NCBI RefSeq assembly: GCF_021462225.1
Contig: NC_061794.1
Span: forward strand, 46,395,414-46,459,413
Source: Girardinichthys multiradiatus
Taxonomy: Eukaryota > Chordata > Actinopteri > Cyprinodontiformes > Goodeidae
Reading direction: 5' to 3'
Length of the DNA stretch: 64,000 nt
The position numbers were made by a program, and so were the translations under genes. The notes under the pieces are model-generated. The model ran no database searches and was not told where the DNA came from. It saw nothing but the letters and a program-made list of their open reading frames with translations. Below are positions 11,070-23,559 of this stretch, one piece after another. Within the stretch, counting starts at the first letter, position 1; the number at the start of each line of letters is the position of its first letter.

Positions 11070-12020
11070 CTGCAAGAAGCTTGCATATTCCTCATGTACA
11101 TGCCATGGTTCTCTCCGGGTATTCATTACATAGTCAATAAATATGCAAATTACAGAACCATGCACACAGTGGCTCATTCGGGTGAGTTTATAAATGCTGT
11201 CTCTGGCTCTGTTCATTAGCATTGTCAGATTGTTAAACATCACCAGGTGGTAAGACATCCTGCTTGGAAATTCATTGTTTCTCACGTTTGCAGCTCTGCC
11301 CATAAATACAGAACAAAGCTTTGGTGGCATTTGCCTCTTTCACAAAGGTGAAACAAGGTAATATTAAGGCACCTTTTTATTGTCTCCATGTGTTTTGTGA
11401 GAGAACAGAAGCTGGCTCAGTGGGTTGAGGGAGGGATGTAGTGATCAGTGATCAGCCAGACACAGCATTTAAAAGAGTCAACAAGACTCAGGAATCAGTT
11501 CAGACGAGAGAGGGAGAAGGTGAGATAAATTATTCATATTTGAATCACCAGTCACCAACACCAGTCACCAACACAGAGTTCTTCCAACATTATTGGTTTC
11601 AAAACAATGGTTCCAGGAGATTTCGGAGACAGATTTGATGTGCAGTGCAGACGTTGGACCTCACTGAAATAAAAAAACAACCAAGACATGATCAGAAAAT
11701 AAAACAAAAAGAAAACCAAAACACACCTATGGATCATGACAGTTTCACATCGTGGTTCTGTTTCAAACATACAACCAGAAATCTCTCATTCCAGATCCCT
11801 TTGTCTTTTTACATCATACAAGGTGATCCACTGAGATCATGGACCCTAAATAAATAAATGCGTACTGGCATGAATTACTTTTCCACAAAGGGCCAGCTTG
11901 GTTTGGAGAGTTTTTTTTGCCTTTAATGATTTGAATCATTAAAAATGTTTTCATTTGAAATAATTTCCATGTTATCTTTGTCTTTCTTTTTGGAGCCTCT
12001 TTTTGCATATCTTCCAAAAT
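11070..12020. other. No recognised gene
   Basis: Mixed sequence with a short duplicated 'ccagtcaccaaca' at about 11,545-11,575. No supported gene. Confidence 0.45.
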
Positions 12021-12028
12021 TCTGAGTT

Positions 12029-12460
12029 ATGGATTTGGTCAGCTGGTCTCTCAATGCAATTGATCAAATTTTATCGACGAGAAGACAGGGTGGAGGAGAA
12101 CCCTCTTGTCCAGACGGGACATTTTTCTCCAGATTCACGATGGACTCCTGGCAGAAGTGGAGGATTGTGTGTCTGTCGATAATGTCAGTCGAGGATGTGG
12201 AAGATGTGTATATAATTGGATGTTTGATATCAGGATTTCTGCTTTTTGGAGTTGGCGGTTACCTGGCATATCAAGAAATTCAAAAAACGTCGGCAGCTGT
12301 TCTGGCGTTTGTAAGGCTGCCTGGCATGTATGATGGGATCTTCAGGGCGATCAACACTCAGACTGAGAAGTTACGTGAGCTGAATCGCAGACTGGATGTG
12401 ATCCTTATACAGGATCACAGGCAGGTTGCGGTTCCTGGACTCAGGGGTGAAATGGGATAA
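12029..12460 (+). CDS. Uncharacterised 143-residue single-pass membrane protein ORF
   Basis: I do not recognise this protein. It is a single uninterrupted exon. A Cys/Gly-rich segment (about 19-34, RRQGGGEPSCPDG) is followed by FTMDSWQKWRIVCL, an acidic VEDVEDV stretch and then one clear transmembrane helix (about 60-80, YIIGCLISGFLLFGVGGYLA). The C-terminal part (about 84-128) looks helical and charged (TQTEKLRELNRRLDVIL) and could form a coiled coil. No cleavable signal peptide is evident. Downstream DNA to about 13,412 ends in a tail ('aaagcgctacataaataaac') of the kind found at the ends of dispersed fish sequences, so the ORF may belong to a mobile element rather than a host gene. Composition looks genuinely coding; function unknown. 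Confidence 0.5.
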   Translation: MDLVSWSLNAIDQILSTRRQGGGEPSCPDGTFFSRFTMDSWQKWRIVCLSIMSVEDVEDVYIIGCLISGFLLFGVGGYLAYQEIQKTSAAVLAFVRLPGMYDGIFRAINTQTEKLRELNRRLDVILIQDHRQVAVPGLRGEMG

Positions 12461-13412
12461 ATCTTGGAGAAAGTTGTTCGCTTGGATCTGGCAGAAAGAC
12501 CAGGAATTGGCTGTTTGGATTCGCCTGTGAGAAGCACCAGTGAGACTCTCAAGGCTGACGGAAAATTAAGAGTCAGCCTAACCCAAATAATTATTGTTTT
12601 TCTGAATCTGGCTCCCCTGCACGGCCTTGATGGCTGGTTATCTTCAACTTCTCCTGGAGGTTATGTAAACATGATGCTCTGCTTCCTCTGCCCCCTCCCT
12701 TCACTGAACTGTGGACCTGCTCAGAACTTTGTGACCGGTTGATGAACCTTTCATCGTACCATCAAGGACAATGGCTTCTGTGACAGTGCTTCATGGACTT
12801 ACTTTGCACACACACACATGCACACACACACATGCTCAAGATAAACATATGCACCCCCTCACACCGCCTTCACCGGATCCCCTGCATAATGTTGCTTCGT
12901 ATATATGTTGCTTCTTTATGCTGAGGTTTTTTTTGCAATCTCAAACTGTATCCTGCTAAAGATAAAGTGTGAAATATGATTTTTTGTTCTTCTTACCTAA
13001 TGTGGTCCCTTTTCTCATCTACCTAAATGTGTGATTTCATTACTTTTCATAGATTTTCAGATTTCTCAGAAGGATTACCAGCAAAAGCCAATATTGTTAG
13101 TATTTGAAAATTTGGACTAAAACTATTTTATACCAGTGATCCAGCTTATTTGAATGATGGGACCACAACTGCCTCATACCAGCGACCTCAAGGATTAATA
13201 TTATCATTTTTCTTCTAGCACCGGATGAATTTCTTACCACAAAGGACTTAATGAGCTAATTACCTCTATTAGAAAGGTTGGATTAGAACCAGCTCTTATC
13301 AGTGAACTCGTGTCTTTGTTTGATTTTCTGTATCATTGTAATGTTTTTCATGTACAGCGCTTTGAGTGCCTTGTTGCTGAAAAGCGCTACATAAATAAAC
13401 TTGACTTGACTT
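12461..13412 (+). repeat. Non-coding tail downstream of the 143-residue ORF
   Basis: After the stop codon about 950 bases follow with a (CA)n-rich stretch at 12,808-12,835. The 3' end has 'cagcgctttgagtgccttg', 'aaaagcgctacataaataaa' and repeated 'cttgactt', including an AATAAA. The paired AGCGCTTT/AAAAGCGCT words form a short hairpin. Such ends recur in fish dispersed repeats, so this may be the 3' part of an element that includes the ORF. Confidence 0.4.
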
Positions 13413-16100
13413 TGTCTGGTACTAAAATGTGTTTGATGATCCATGGAAAATATGTTTCCCCGGCACAGTAAATACAGCGTTGTGTTCAACTAAATTGTCT
13501 CTTTGCAATATGATCCACTATAAATATTTAGGATAAAATATTTCCTGGAATCTGCATACAATAGAAAGGGCAGAACGACACCAAGACCCATGAAGGGTTT
13601 TGTGACACGAGTTGTTTTGTCCTCTGAACATCATGGAGAGCTCGCTCTTCGTTAGACTACTTGAACTGTTGTCAAGAAAAAAGTGTTGACATCAATCAGC
13701 AAGCTGCTCATTCAGCCAATCAGATGTTATTGCTTCCATAATTAGGTTTTAATTGTGGCGTTTAACGGAGGGGAAAAGGTGTGAGGGTGGGCTCCACAGA
13801 TGATTTGTCTGAGTGATAGTTACGAGGTTTAAATGTCATTTTAATCTCAGCAGCTGCTTCAGGGCTAAGTAACAGCACACGCCATGTACAGTACTTCTAA
13901 AGCTGCAGATATGGAGGTGTCTGGTAATTTGTTGAAAACATACTGGTTCTAGCTGTATTTGAATGGTCCAAAGAAGAAAAACACAGAGGAAATGAATCTG
14001 GTACAGGACACTCATTTTCTTCAACCTGAAACATGTGAAACATTGAAGGAATGTAACTACAACTGTATTATAAACATGCCATCACTTGCTATTTTTACTA
14101 GACATAATACAGGGCATAAAAAAAACATTCGCCCCTTACAGATTAATTCAGTATTTGCTTTTGTTGCACTTTTTTACACTACAAGAAGCAGCTTTCAAAA
14201 GATCTCACAAAAAATGAATACATATAAGATATTACACACCTACATGTCACAGTCAAATACAAGGACTGGACAGAAAATGACAGGACAAGTTCCCAATGTC
14301 TCTCGATTTGAAGGACCTTCAGAAAACCCAGTGAACTGAGGTCAGTTCTAAAAATTACAAGATAGTCTGACTGTTTAAAACATTTGATTGACTTCTTCAG
14401 GTCCTCTGCCAGAGGCCTGGGAGCCCAGGTTCTACCAAGGGCTTCTATGTTGTATTTTGTTGTTACTGTCCAAAGAAGTGCAGTTCAAGCAACTATAAAT
14501 GTGTTCATGTGGATACGCTGGGGTCAGTCTCTCAGCTCCAAGTGCTCAGACGATCACGAGCAACAGTGAGACGTTAACGTTCTAGAACAAGTTTTTTGCT
14601 TCTTTCATCCAGGGGTATTTCCAAAGCTTCTTGTGGACCTTCTTCATGCTGGTGTTGATCATAATCAGTCCGGCTATCATCACACTGTCTTATTAGTTTG
14701 CATATCTCCCGCAATCCCATATTTGTACTCTGGGTAGAAATATGGGTGTTAGTGGTAATGTAGATTTTTTATTGTATCCACCTCAGCACAGCTTACTCAT
14801 TTCCGTGTGTAGGTAATTATTGGCAAACCTTTCCAAAAATAGCAGTCAAGACATGCTTTTGTAATTAAACCAAAACTGGCTAAGAGTTTAGTTTGAAATT
14901 CTACAGGACCATGTTTTTACTTCAGAGTCTTGGATGCAGATCAAGTCATTTTTGAAACAGTATCTAAGATTTAGAATGAGAAGATTAGAAGACAGTCTGG
15001 GTCTGTTGGAACTGGTTCCACGCTGAAGCTCCAGGCAGTGAATTTATCTGAAGGTGAAAATGAAGTGAAGCATGACTCTGAGCTGTAGTCTTCATCTCTT
15101 TGGACACACACTGATTCAGTGGATGACGCCTACAACCTCAGACCATGAGTTACACCATGCAAATACATTCGCATGTGAGTGTGCATGGATTTTTGTCCTC
15201 ATTTCCTGTGTGAAGAGAGAAAAATGAAAGTTTCACATTATAGACATCTAGAACAGGCTGAACATGTTGCATGCAGTCCATTTTATTTACAAAGTTTGTC
15301 TGTTTAGAGATTATGTGAAAGTATTTAATGAAACTGTTTTGCTGTCATCAGGCCATGAAAGCCCCACGGTGCAGAAATGAAGGTTATAGCAAAATATGCC
15401 AACACTTTTTTATTATAAGGTAAGGTTGTTGGTTTTTGTCAGTGTACATGTGCATGTGATCAAGAACAAATGGAGCAAGGTACTTAGATGCCTAAACTCC
15501 TGAAGAGAACATAAGCAGAAATACAGTTGTAAACTGTGCAGTATTTATATGATGTAGGATTGATTTACACCCGTCTCTCACAGTATAGAAAGCCTGCGAA
15601 ACGTTGCCCAGACCGGGCTGAAACCTTGCAGCACCAATGCCATGTAACCTTCGTGTGGATTGGTGCCAGTGGTCATCGGAACACTTTGAGAATCAGTTGA
15701 GCCTTTCAGAGGCTTCAGAAGATTCCAGGAACAACCTCAGATCTCTATCCTGGAAAGCACAATCCTAGGTAAAGCTAAGAAACTGCACAGAACCCTTGAG
15801 CTTGAATGATGAACGCCCACCTCAAAGGCCTTGTGGTTGAAGAGTTTTCAGTTGATGGATTACACACGCTGTATTTTATTCTGGATTGTGGCTCTGATAC
15901 TGAATAACTTACCTTTATATAGATAGTGTGCTGGACCTCTATACACCATTTTTAATAGGGACTCATTTTGTCTTAAACATCGGATACAGCGAACCATGAG
16001 GTTTTAATTGTTCAAACAAACATTTTTAGGCAAACAATTAAATGCATATAATATTAATTAAGGTATTGATAACAGTGTGTTTGTTTTAAATTTACATCTC
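13413..16100. other. No recognised gene
   Basis: About 2.7 kb of AT-rich DNA with several short random ORFs and no domain signatures, RNA genes or transposon ends identified. Confidence 0.45.
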
Positions 16101-16104
16101 TGTT

Positions 16105-16360
16105 GGTGTACCTCAAGGTTGTACATCCAGTCCTCTTTCTTTTGGGTTTGTACATTTATTACTTTCCTGATGTTTGACCACCTAATAAATAACTGGACAG
16201 ATGCATGCTGATGATGTTGTTGTATATCTGCAAGGAAAAGAAAAAAGGCAGGAGCACTTTCAATTTTAATGATCAAGATTTGTGACAATTTATGCGATCC
16301 ATGTTTACCTTTTAATTGTAATACAGCTGGTATAGTGGCATGCAATACATACAAATTACT
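16105..16360 (+). pseudogene. LINE reverse transcriptase fragment
   Basis: The + strand reads VPQGCTSSPLSF then, after frame damage, MHADDVVVYL. These are reverse transcriptase motifs (VPQGxxxSPxLF and xADDxxxY) at shortened spacing. Both lie in a heavily decayed context. Confidence 0.55.
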
Positions 16361-17060
16361 GTCTGAACAGTTGAACAAAATCAGGGAGTGCTACTCTACA
16401 AATATGATATAAACACACTTTGCACGGTTTTTCCCCTTTTCATGGGAATTTCTTTACACATTTCAAAATTTAACCAAAAGCAAAAGAGCAAAGGAGATAT
16501 TATCCAACTATTAACGTCAGTCAGTTTAGTCCTAAAGGGCAACAAATCATATTTTGTTATCAACTTTGTCTTTTGTATCATTAAAAAAAAGAAAATAAGG
16601 ATTTAAACCAATAATAATAATAATAAAAATTGCCATTGACTTTTTAAAATAAAAACCTGAACTGAACTAAGATCTGGGGACTGTGCAATTTATTATAATT
16701 CCATATAAGGAAATAAATTTGGTCTTGACATCTATATCTCTGCAATTACACGTTTTTGCCTAACTGCATATAAATACATATACAAGCTACTACAAAACCA
16801 ACCCAAACAAAACATTTAAACAACAAACAAATGAATAACATGTCTGTAACACTGGGACGTTAATCGCCCAGCTGAGATTTAGCAGGTTGAAGCTGCGACC
16901 CTCACTCACTTGATAACCAGAGTCTTTAGTCGTATTCTGGAAACTTTAGAGGAGACTGAACACCTCCGAGAGTCAGGTTAGGCTCCACACCAACGTGCAG
17001 GAGCATTAGTCACACCTCATTAATTTTCTTCTGGCTTGCTTGGTGACGAAATTAGGTCGG

Positions 17061-17066
17061 TATAAA
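17061..17066 (+). promoter_or_regulatory. TATA box of the CNP-3 gene
   Basis: 'gtataaagg' lies 111 bases upstream of the CNP-3 ATG. It implies a transcription start near 17,090 and a 5' leader of about 80 bases. Confidence 0.75.
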
Positions 17067-17171
17067 GGCGGCACCTGCACCGCTGGAGAGCGAGACGAGA
17101 GCTGGAGCAAGGTCGAGCCTGGCAAAGAGTCATCACAGAGAAGAACGACTAAAAACCCCAACTGGAAAAAA

Positions 17172-17654
17172 ATGCACCCAAATATCTCAGTTTGTTGGTT
17201 TTCTCTGCTGCTGGTTAATTTCATAGGAGCTAAACCCATTTCTGACATACAGGTAAATACATGTTTACTGAATGCTTCTGTTGAATTGTGTGTATGCAGA
17301 ACCAACAAGTCATTTTAAGGCTGTCTTTGCCTTTTTTCTCAGAGTTTGAAGCAGCTTTTAGAAGATGAGATCGACAACATGCCTTTCTCCTCTGAGGTGG
17401 CAGGGTTGGGAGAGAGTGACAGCTCAGACAAGTCTGTGCTTGGAGCTCCAGAGCAGCAGGAGCAGCAGCTGTGGAGCTCATCCAACCTTCACAACTCTGC
17501 GCTGGTGGCTAAAGACAAGGCGCTGGTGCGTTTTCTCAAAGATTTCCTGAGGACGTCCAAGCGTTCATGGAGCCGGTACAAGAAGGGGGGCCTGAGGAGC
17601 TGCTTCGGGGTCCGTTTAGAGAGGATTGGCTCCTTCAGTGGACTGGGATGCTGA
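17172..17654 (+). CDS. nppcl: C-type natriuretic peptide 3 (CNP-3) precursor
   Basis: Two coding exons, 17,172-17,252 and 17,343-17,654, joined at CAG|gtaaat...ctcag|AGT, give 130 residues. Residues 1-20 are a hydrophobic signal peptide (WFSLLLVNFIG). The pro-segment is acidic and Gln/Ser-rich. Residues 114-130 form the 17-residue ring CFGVRLERIGSFSGLGC, and the stop codon follows the second ring cysteine directly. A chain with no C-terminal tail is diagnostic of CNP. A KK pair at 107-108 would release a 22-residue mature peptide. The ring has Glu where most family members have Asp (LDRIG). The family signals through guanylyl-cyclase receptors to raise cGMP. Position beside BNP and ANP identifies it as the CNP-3 type. 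A 3' UTR exon probably starts at 18,014, with a variant AGTAAA poly(A) signal near 18,232. Confidence 0.93.
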
Positions 17655-18237
17655 GGTAGGAAACTGGGACGAAATGTCTCGCATCTTTAAAAAAAAAAAA
17701 CAAGACATCTCCCACAGTTTCAGTTTAGGAAATGCATCTCACTTTGATGCATCAGACTGGCATATAAAATATTATTTTACATAATAGATACCAATATGCT
17801 TATAACTTATTTTAACATGAACTTTCTTCATCAGTTTATCTGGCATATCTTTGAGAGCTTAGACACAATGCTGCAAATTTCACTAAAACAATTACAACCT
17901 TTTCATTGGATTCATTAAAATGTTACATTAATTTTAAACAGAGAAAGAGGAAGTTGTTTGTCTCTAGATGTTGAAGACATTCTGTTAATAATGAGCTTTT
18001 GATTTCTCACCAGGTCCCTCAGAGCTACACTGGGTCCAGTCGGTTCTGACAGAGATCTTACCAAGACATTTAAGCACCGCCACCTCAGTGATTGTTCTTA
18101 CAACATGAATTTATTCCCTGTCATTGTGTTTTTCTAAATGAAAGCTGCTGAATTCTTATTTATTGTTTGTGTATTTATTATTTATCTTTTTATTGCATTA
18201 AGTCAAGTTGCCTTGTGATATTCTGTATTGCAGTAAA

Positions 18238-19370
18238 ATAATTATTTTGCATATAAATGCTGGTTCATTTGTTTATTTATGGGTACAGCTAAAAGTTTTA
18301 AAGAGGGATATAATAATATACAGGAGTCAATACAAATAGTGAGGTTAAATTAGATTGTTTTAATAAGCATCAGCTACATCGGACCTTGTTAACAACTCCC
18401 CTGAACCTGAGGGCCAGTCCGCTCACTCTGACAGAACATAACGAACCAGAGACAATCCAAAATGGACCTGATGATGCTCTGATTACCTTTATGTCAGTTA
18501 ATGAAGTTGAAGTCAGACTGAAATGTGATTTCTGACAAGGAGCTTAAGGAAAGTAGGTATAACAAACACTCTGTGGTGTTTGACCCAGAGGTTTGCTACT
18601 TTACTTGGATCTGGTTTAACATTCAGCACCACTGTAACTGTATAGATGCACTGAAATGATGGATTGGTGCTTTAATGCACATCTTTGTCATTACACTTAT
18701 GGAAGTGCTAGCAGATATCTTCAAGTCATACATTCAGAATTTTGATAGAAACTGACACGTTTACAAAGCACTGCTTCACAGGTAGTCTCGGGTATAGGAG
18801 TTGATAAATTATCTTATGATTTTTGATTAGATTAATAGAAAAATAGCTAATACCCACAAAAATAAGAATAATAGCATATAACAGAGGATAAAAATATTCC
18901 AAATCAAAGTGTAGTCTGCAGACTACTACTCTTGTAGACTAAATCTTTAGAGTATGCAAGGTAGTTGGGAAATATTAGACATGCTCATTTTAGATGGCAG
19001 AAGTGGAAGCAGAAACGGTCATATTATTTGTTGTGTTTAAGGTGAGAGGACCTAAATGCAGGCAGGAGAGAGGCGACCCTGCAGTTAAAGTATCTGTATT
19101 ACAGTTTTTTCAGTAATTACCAATCTTAAAGAAACTTCTAATTTTGGAATTGATGTTTTTTCTGTGCCATTTGGCAATAATGGATTTTATGTAAGTAATA
19201 TTATTACTAACTGGTAATATATAATCAATTTTGGTAGGATTATAGAAACGGTCAATTCTGGTCATATATTTCATGTATGCAACATTGTATGCATAATTAA
19301 CTGATATTGAATAATTAAGGAATAAATAATTTTTAATGAATAGTTAATTGATGTATATTATTCTTTCTAT
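18238..19370. other. Intergenic, nothing recognised
   Basis: AT-rich spacer downstream of CNP-3. No ORF with domain support and no element ends. Confidence 0.5.
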
Positions 19371-19377
19371 TAAGGGT

Positions 19378-19584
19378 ACGGCAGCCCGTGGGACTGTGCA
19401 GAAAGGCCATCTTTTCAGTATTTAGCTGCATTTGAAACACTGTAACGATGAAATCAATAGTTGTTGAAAAACATGTTTTAATTCATTTTCCAACACTGTT
19501 TTCTCATTACTAAGAGTCGGACGGCAGCCGATCAGACTGTTCAGTGAAATGGTTTTCCAATAATTAGCTGCATTTCAAGCACTT
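19378..19584. repeat. Diverged tandem duplication
   Basis: About 64 bases from 19,378 ('acggcagcccgtgggactgt' ... 'tagctgcatttgaaacact') recur at 19,523-19,584 ('acggcagccgatcagactgt' ... 'tagctgcatttcaagcact'), roughly 145 bases apart. Confidence 0.7.
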
Positions 19585-19929
19585 TGCTTGTTCAGACATA
19601 TATGTTGTAACTTAGTTTCAAAGGCCTGTTTGAGCAATAGCAGCATAAGAAACCACATATTAACACTGGGAAATATTCCTTATTTGCTTATGCTGTTAAT
19701 TTTCATAATACCTAAATGCAATATTATTGTAGCGTAGCTGAAATTTTAACATAAACAATTTCTAATAAATTAGGCTGACAGCAAAAACACAAATAATATT
19801 TTCTTCATATATATAATTTGATATAAATTAAGACATTAATGGGATGATGCCAATTGATAAAATGTTGTCTAATTAAGGCAGCTCATGCTGTTAACATCAA
19901 GTTGTTGACTGTTGCAATTTCTCCTCCTA

Positions 19930-20070
19930 AGCAAGCATATGGCGACAGTGGAAAGGAACCTCTTCTCTTTGACAGGAAGAAACCTACAGCAGAGCCAGAT
20001 TCAGTATTGGTGACAGACTGGGTTGAGAGAATAGAAACACTGCTCCAGGAGTACTTTCCATGTCCAAGAA
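19930..20070. repeat. Probable dispersed fish repeat fragment
   Basis: 'gacaggaagaaacctacagc' with 'gactgggttgagagaatag' has the word order of a widespread fish repeat (AAACCTCCAGCAGAACCAG...GGTTGAGAGGAC). A similar arrangement occurs at 27,540-27,620. Family name not known to me. Confidence 0.4.
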
Positions 20071-20079
20071 TAAACAGCT

Positions 20080-22010
20080 GATAACAAGTTGGCCTCTCAA
20101 TAGGTGACATGGCTGATTTATGATGGGTAAATTGGTCCAACCACGGCTGATTTCAGTCTGAATCTGACACAAAATGTGGAGATGATGTTCTCTCACTAAC
20201 TGATACGTATAAAAGAGGCTCTCCGGGGACCAATGTTATTCTGTGAAGAAACAAACCACAGTGCCTGGACATGGGAGGGGTGACGTTGGCCAAGAGAGAC
20301 TAATGGGCTTGTGAAGAGGAGAAGATCCAGAATGACCAAAGACAGGTGTAGTAATGTGTGGTGGTGTAAAGTCTATGATAATCTGCTGCATGACCACACA
20401 TGCACCATCTTAATGCTCTAGATACTGGCTGGAGGAACATCTCAACACACTGAGCCCCTACTTTATTGCTTTAGGTGATGATAACATGTGGTCTAACTGT
20501 GTTACTGACATTTGGGACATTCTTCGATATTTGGTTTCCTGGTATTTTTCTAATGTATTTCCTGCTTCATTTATCAACAGCCTGACATTTAACTCTTAAA
20601 CAATACATGCTGTCTACTATACAAAACCTGAAATATTCAAATGGTGGATAGTTTTTCCAAACAGCTGTAAGACCAAATACACCCAAAGAAATACTCCTAA
20701 AAAAATCATTTAATAATGTCTGAAAATGCTGGTATTTAAAGAAAAGCTACACTTTGATGGTTGACTGCATGTCACTGAAAACATGTGCTGTTGTTTGACA
20801 TAAACTTGTGTTGTTGAGATGAAAACTATTTGAGATGCAGATGTGATGCTGTTAGGAGTTCAACAAAACATCTTCATAATTAAAACTTCATTTTTAAAAA
20901 TTAAAACTTGCCTGACAGGATTTTCCCACAATAAGCCAACACTCACACAGTAAACATTACAACAAAAGCAACGCAGCAATATTCTGACAGTTTTACTTTA
21001 ATAAAGTTTTTTTAATCATGTCTGTTTCAACTGGCTCTTTGTCAGTATAACAGCTTTGAAATAAGGTTTGATCATAAATGTTTGCTTTATTTGACTTTTT
21101 CAGTTTTGCTGAGTGAAATAAAACAGATCTGGATAAAACATCAAGATCCGCACGAGACCCAGGACCTTAATAAATGCCTTTTGATTATACAGAACCAACC
21201 CAAAAAGGTCTAAACAACAGTTTCAGAGGTTTCCTTGATTATTTCACAAGCCTCAACTCATTCATATTGTAAAAGGAGAAGTAAATATTATATTATAAAT
21301 AACAGTTCAAAATTTTGTCTTATTGAAGGCTCAGCTCACTGCACTCTAACCCTGTCCTGTAGTCAGCAGCTATGCTTGGTGATTGTGACGACTCTGATAT
21401 TCAACATAAAATAACTACTTATGAAAATGCAACGGGAAGAACAGCGTTCTTGCCCCTGACTGTCTGATCGTTACATTTTGATTTGAAGGTCATTCCTTTG
21501 TGCTCCTTGAAGGGTTTGTATGAAAGAGGAGACCATTCCACGTTGAAACTACTTCCTAATTCACGGGCCAACATGATGAAGTAACTGAAGGAGAGGTTGA
21601 AGGTTGAACTTCATCTGCTGCATACTGAAGAGACGTCACAAAATAAAATAAGCTCACTCATGAGCTGCTGCAAATGAATGATTGGTGTGAAATTAGCAGC
21701 AAATATCTGTGCAGCTCAGGCAATGTGGAGGTGGTTTGATATTTAAACACAGACATAAAATGAACGATTCCAGAGGAATATTTGGAAATAGAAAGCGTAT
21801 GAACCTAAGAGGCAAAACATATTCCTAAAAAACCGCAACTACTCTTCGTAGGAGTGAACATCTCAGTCAGATCGTGCAATGCTAAGCAAAGTAACAAAAA
21901 GATCCAAACGCTCCATCTCAAACTGCACAGACCTTAGTTAACATGTTAGATGTCAAAGTTCATGGCAGGATACTTAAACAGAGATAGTATGGCCATTTTC
22001 AAGGCCTGAA
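20080..22010. other. Intergenic, nothing recognised
   Basis: No supported gene or element in this AT-rich stretch. Confidence 0.45.
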
Positions 22011-22019
22011 GGAGACAGC

Positions 22020-22385
22020 CTCTCTTTTATAACACGCATCTAGCAGCGTGATTTGGGTTTACAAAGCTGCCTCTGAGTGAAACACAAGACTTCTGGAACA
22101 ATGCCTCTTGGACAAATGAGATCAAAGTAGAGGTGTTCAGCTTCATGTTAAGACAAAACCAGAACAGCACATTGACACAAACACCTGTGTCAGGCATGGT
22201 GGTGGGGGATTGATGATTTGGTGTGGTTATGCAGAGTCAAAAGTGAGCCTATTTGTCCAGCAGTTTAAGCTTGGCCCAAACTGGGTTCTTAGCAGAACAA
22301 CGACCCCGAACACAGCAGCAAATTTACAATGGCTCAATAAGAAAACAACCAAGGGGTTGCAGTGATCTTGTCATTCAACTTTATT
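22020..22385 (+). pseudogene. Degenerate Tc1-like transposase fragment
   Basis: Frames on the + strand give LWNNASWTNEIKVEVF, then HGGGGLMIWCGYAE (compare KHGGGSVMVW of family B), then NTAANLQWLNKKTTKGLQ. Order and spacing fit a Tc1-like catalytic domain, with several frameshifts and stops and no terminal repeats found. Confidence 0.65.
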
Positions 22386-22849
22386 TTAATCAGTAGTGAC
22401 AGTGTGGAACTTTCCCTCTGTCCAGGGTAAACAGCTTTATTATATCCTGACGCATACAACACAGGAACTGAAGCAGGGTGTACTTTCTTTATGATTTCCA
22501 GTTGTTTTTGTTACATTCTAATCCCTGTCTCTAAAGTTCAGTCCCACCAGGACTAATATAACAGATAACTTCACAGAAACAATACTAATCCTGACGCCTC
22601 CTCCCATGGATTGAACTCCTGCTGTTACCCTCACCACCAAACACATGACAGAAGGTGTTTTCACTGTAGCATTCAGGTGTGTGATGTGTGCCCGGGGCCT
22701 TCAGTCATATGAATCTGTGTATGAAGGGAAAAGTAACAGTTTAGTGAATCTGTAACAAACGTAGATCATTGTGTTGCCAAAGCAAAGGGGCAAAAAATGC
22801 TGTAAACTACAACTTTCTTCTCTAACAATGCCTGAAAATGTTTTTATTT

Positions 22850-23385
22850 AAATCTAAATGGGACTTGCCCTACTTTCTAGACAGACAGTCTGTGGTGTGC
22901 CAGGACCAGTCTCTCCATAACCGTTATGACGTGAGGTCATTGCCATTGACCTGTAGTCCTCCGGTGCGACACGATGTCCATTTTTGGGCGCTGGGACCAG
23001 GTAGGATGTTTTCCAGAGCACTGTTACTCTCTGAAGGTGAAGACTCAGGTTGAAGAAGTGCTGGAGAACTCCATGGAACATGTCTTCAACACTTGAGGGC
23101 TGATGTGGTCCGGTCCTCTGTTGGAGCCTTTCCAGCTCTCTCCTCACCTGACTAGCTGTAATGTGGAGTCCAGATGGGGGGTGCCATGGTGTGAGGTGAA
23201 TGACGACAGTGGGTTAGAAGGTGGTGGTGGTGGTATGGGGCAGGACGAAGTAGGGGGTAGTGTGGTATTGTTGCACGAAGGGGGGTTGTAGTTGAACCTG
23301 TTGAACGCAAGTTGTTCATTCTCCTCAGCTGCACCAATACATTTCCTCTGGAAACTGGTGATCTCCCTCATCCCTGTCCCCAAAT
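22850..23385 (-). pseudogene. LINE polymerase 5' fragment
   Basis: The minus frame at 22,854-23,147 reads RRELERLQQRTGPHQPSSVEDMFHGVLQHFFNLSL... then QRVTVLWKTSYLVPAPK. This matches the region just upstream of the reverse transcriptase core in fish LINEs (GVLQxxFNLSL...VPxLWKxSxxVPVPK). A further minus frame to 23,383 continues it. Truncated on both sides. Confidence 0.7.
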
Positions 23386-23424
23386 CTGAAGGCCCTCATA
23401 GTCTCATGTAAAGGGTCTTCAGGT

Positions 23425-23545
23425 CACACAACTTGAGGTGAAGTGCCTTGCCCAGGGGCACATCGACATATGGCAGGAGGAAGCTGGAATCAAACCAACA
23501 ACCTTCTGATTGCAAGACGACTACTCTTCCTACTGAGCCTCAGTT
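23425..23545 (-). repeat. tRNA-derived SINE head, truncated
   Basis: Matches 43,950-44,062 nearly base for base ('tgccttgcccaggggcacat', 'caagacgactactcttccta'). On the minus strand it has A-box- and B-box-like segments of a tRNA-derived promoter. The 3' tail is missing. Confidence 0.8.
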
Positions 23546-23559
23546 TGTGGGGAGAAAAA

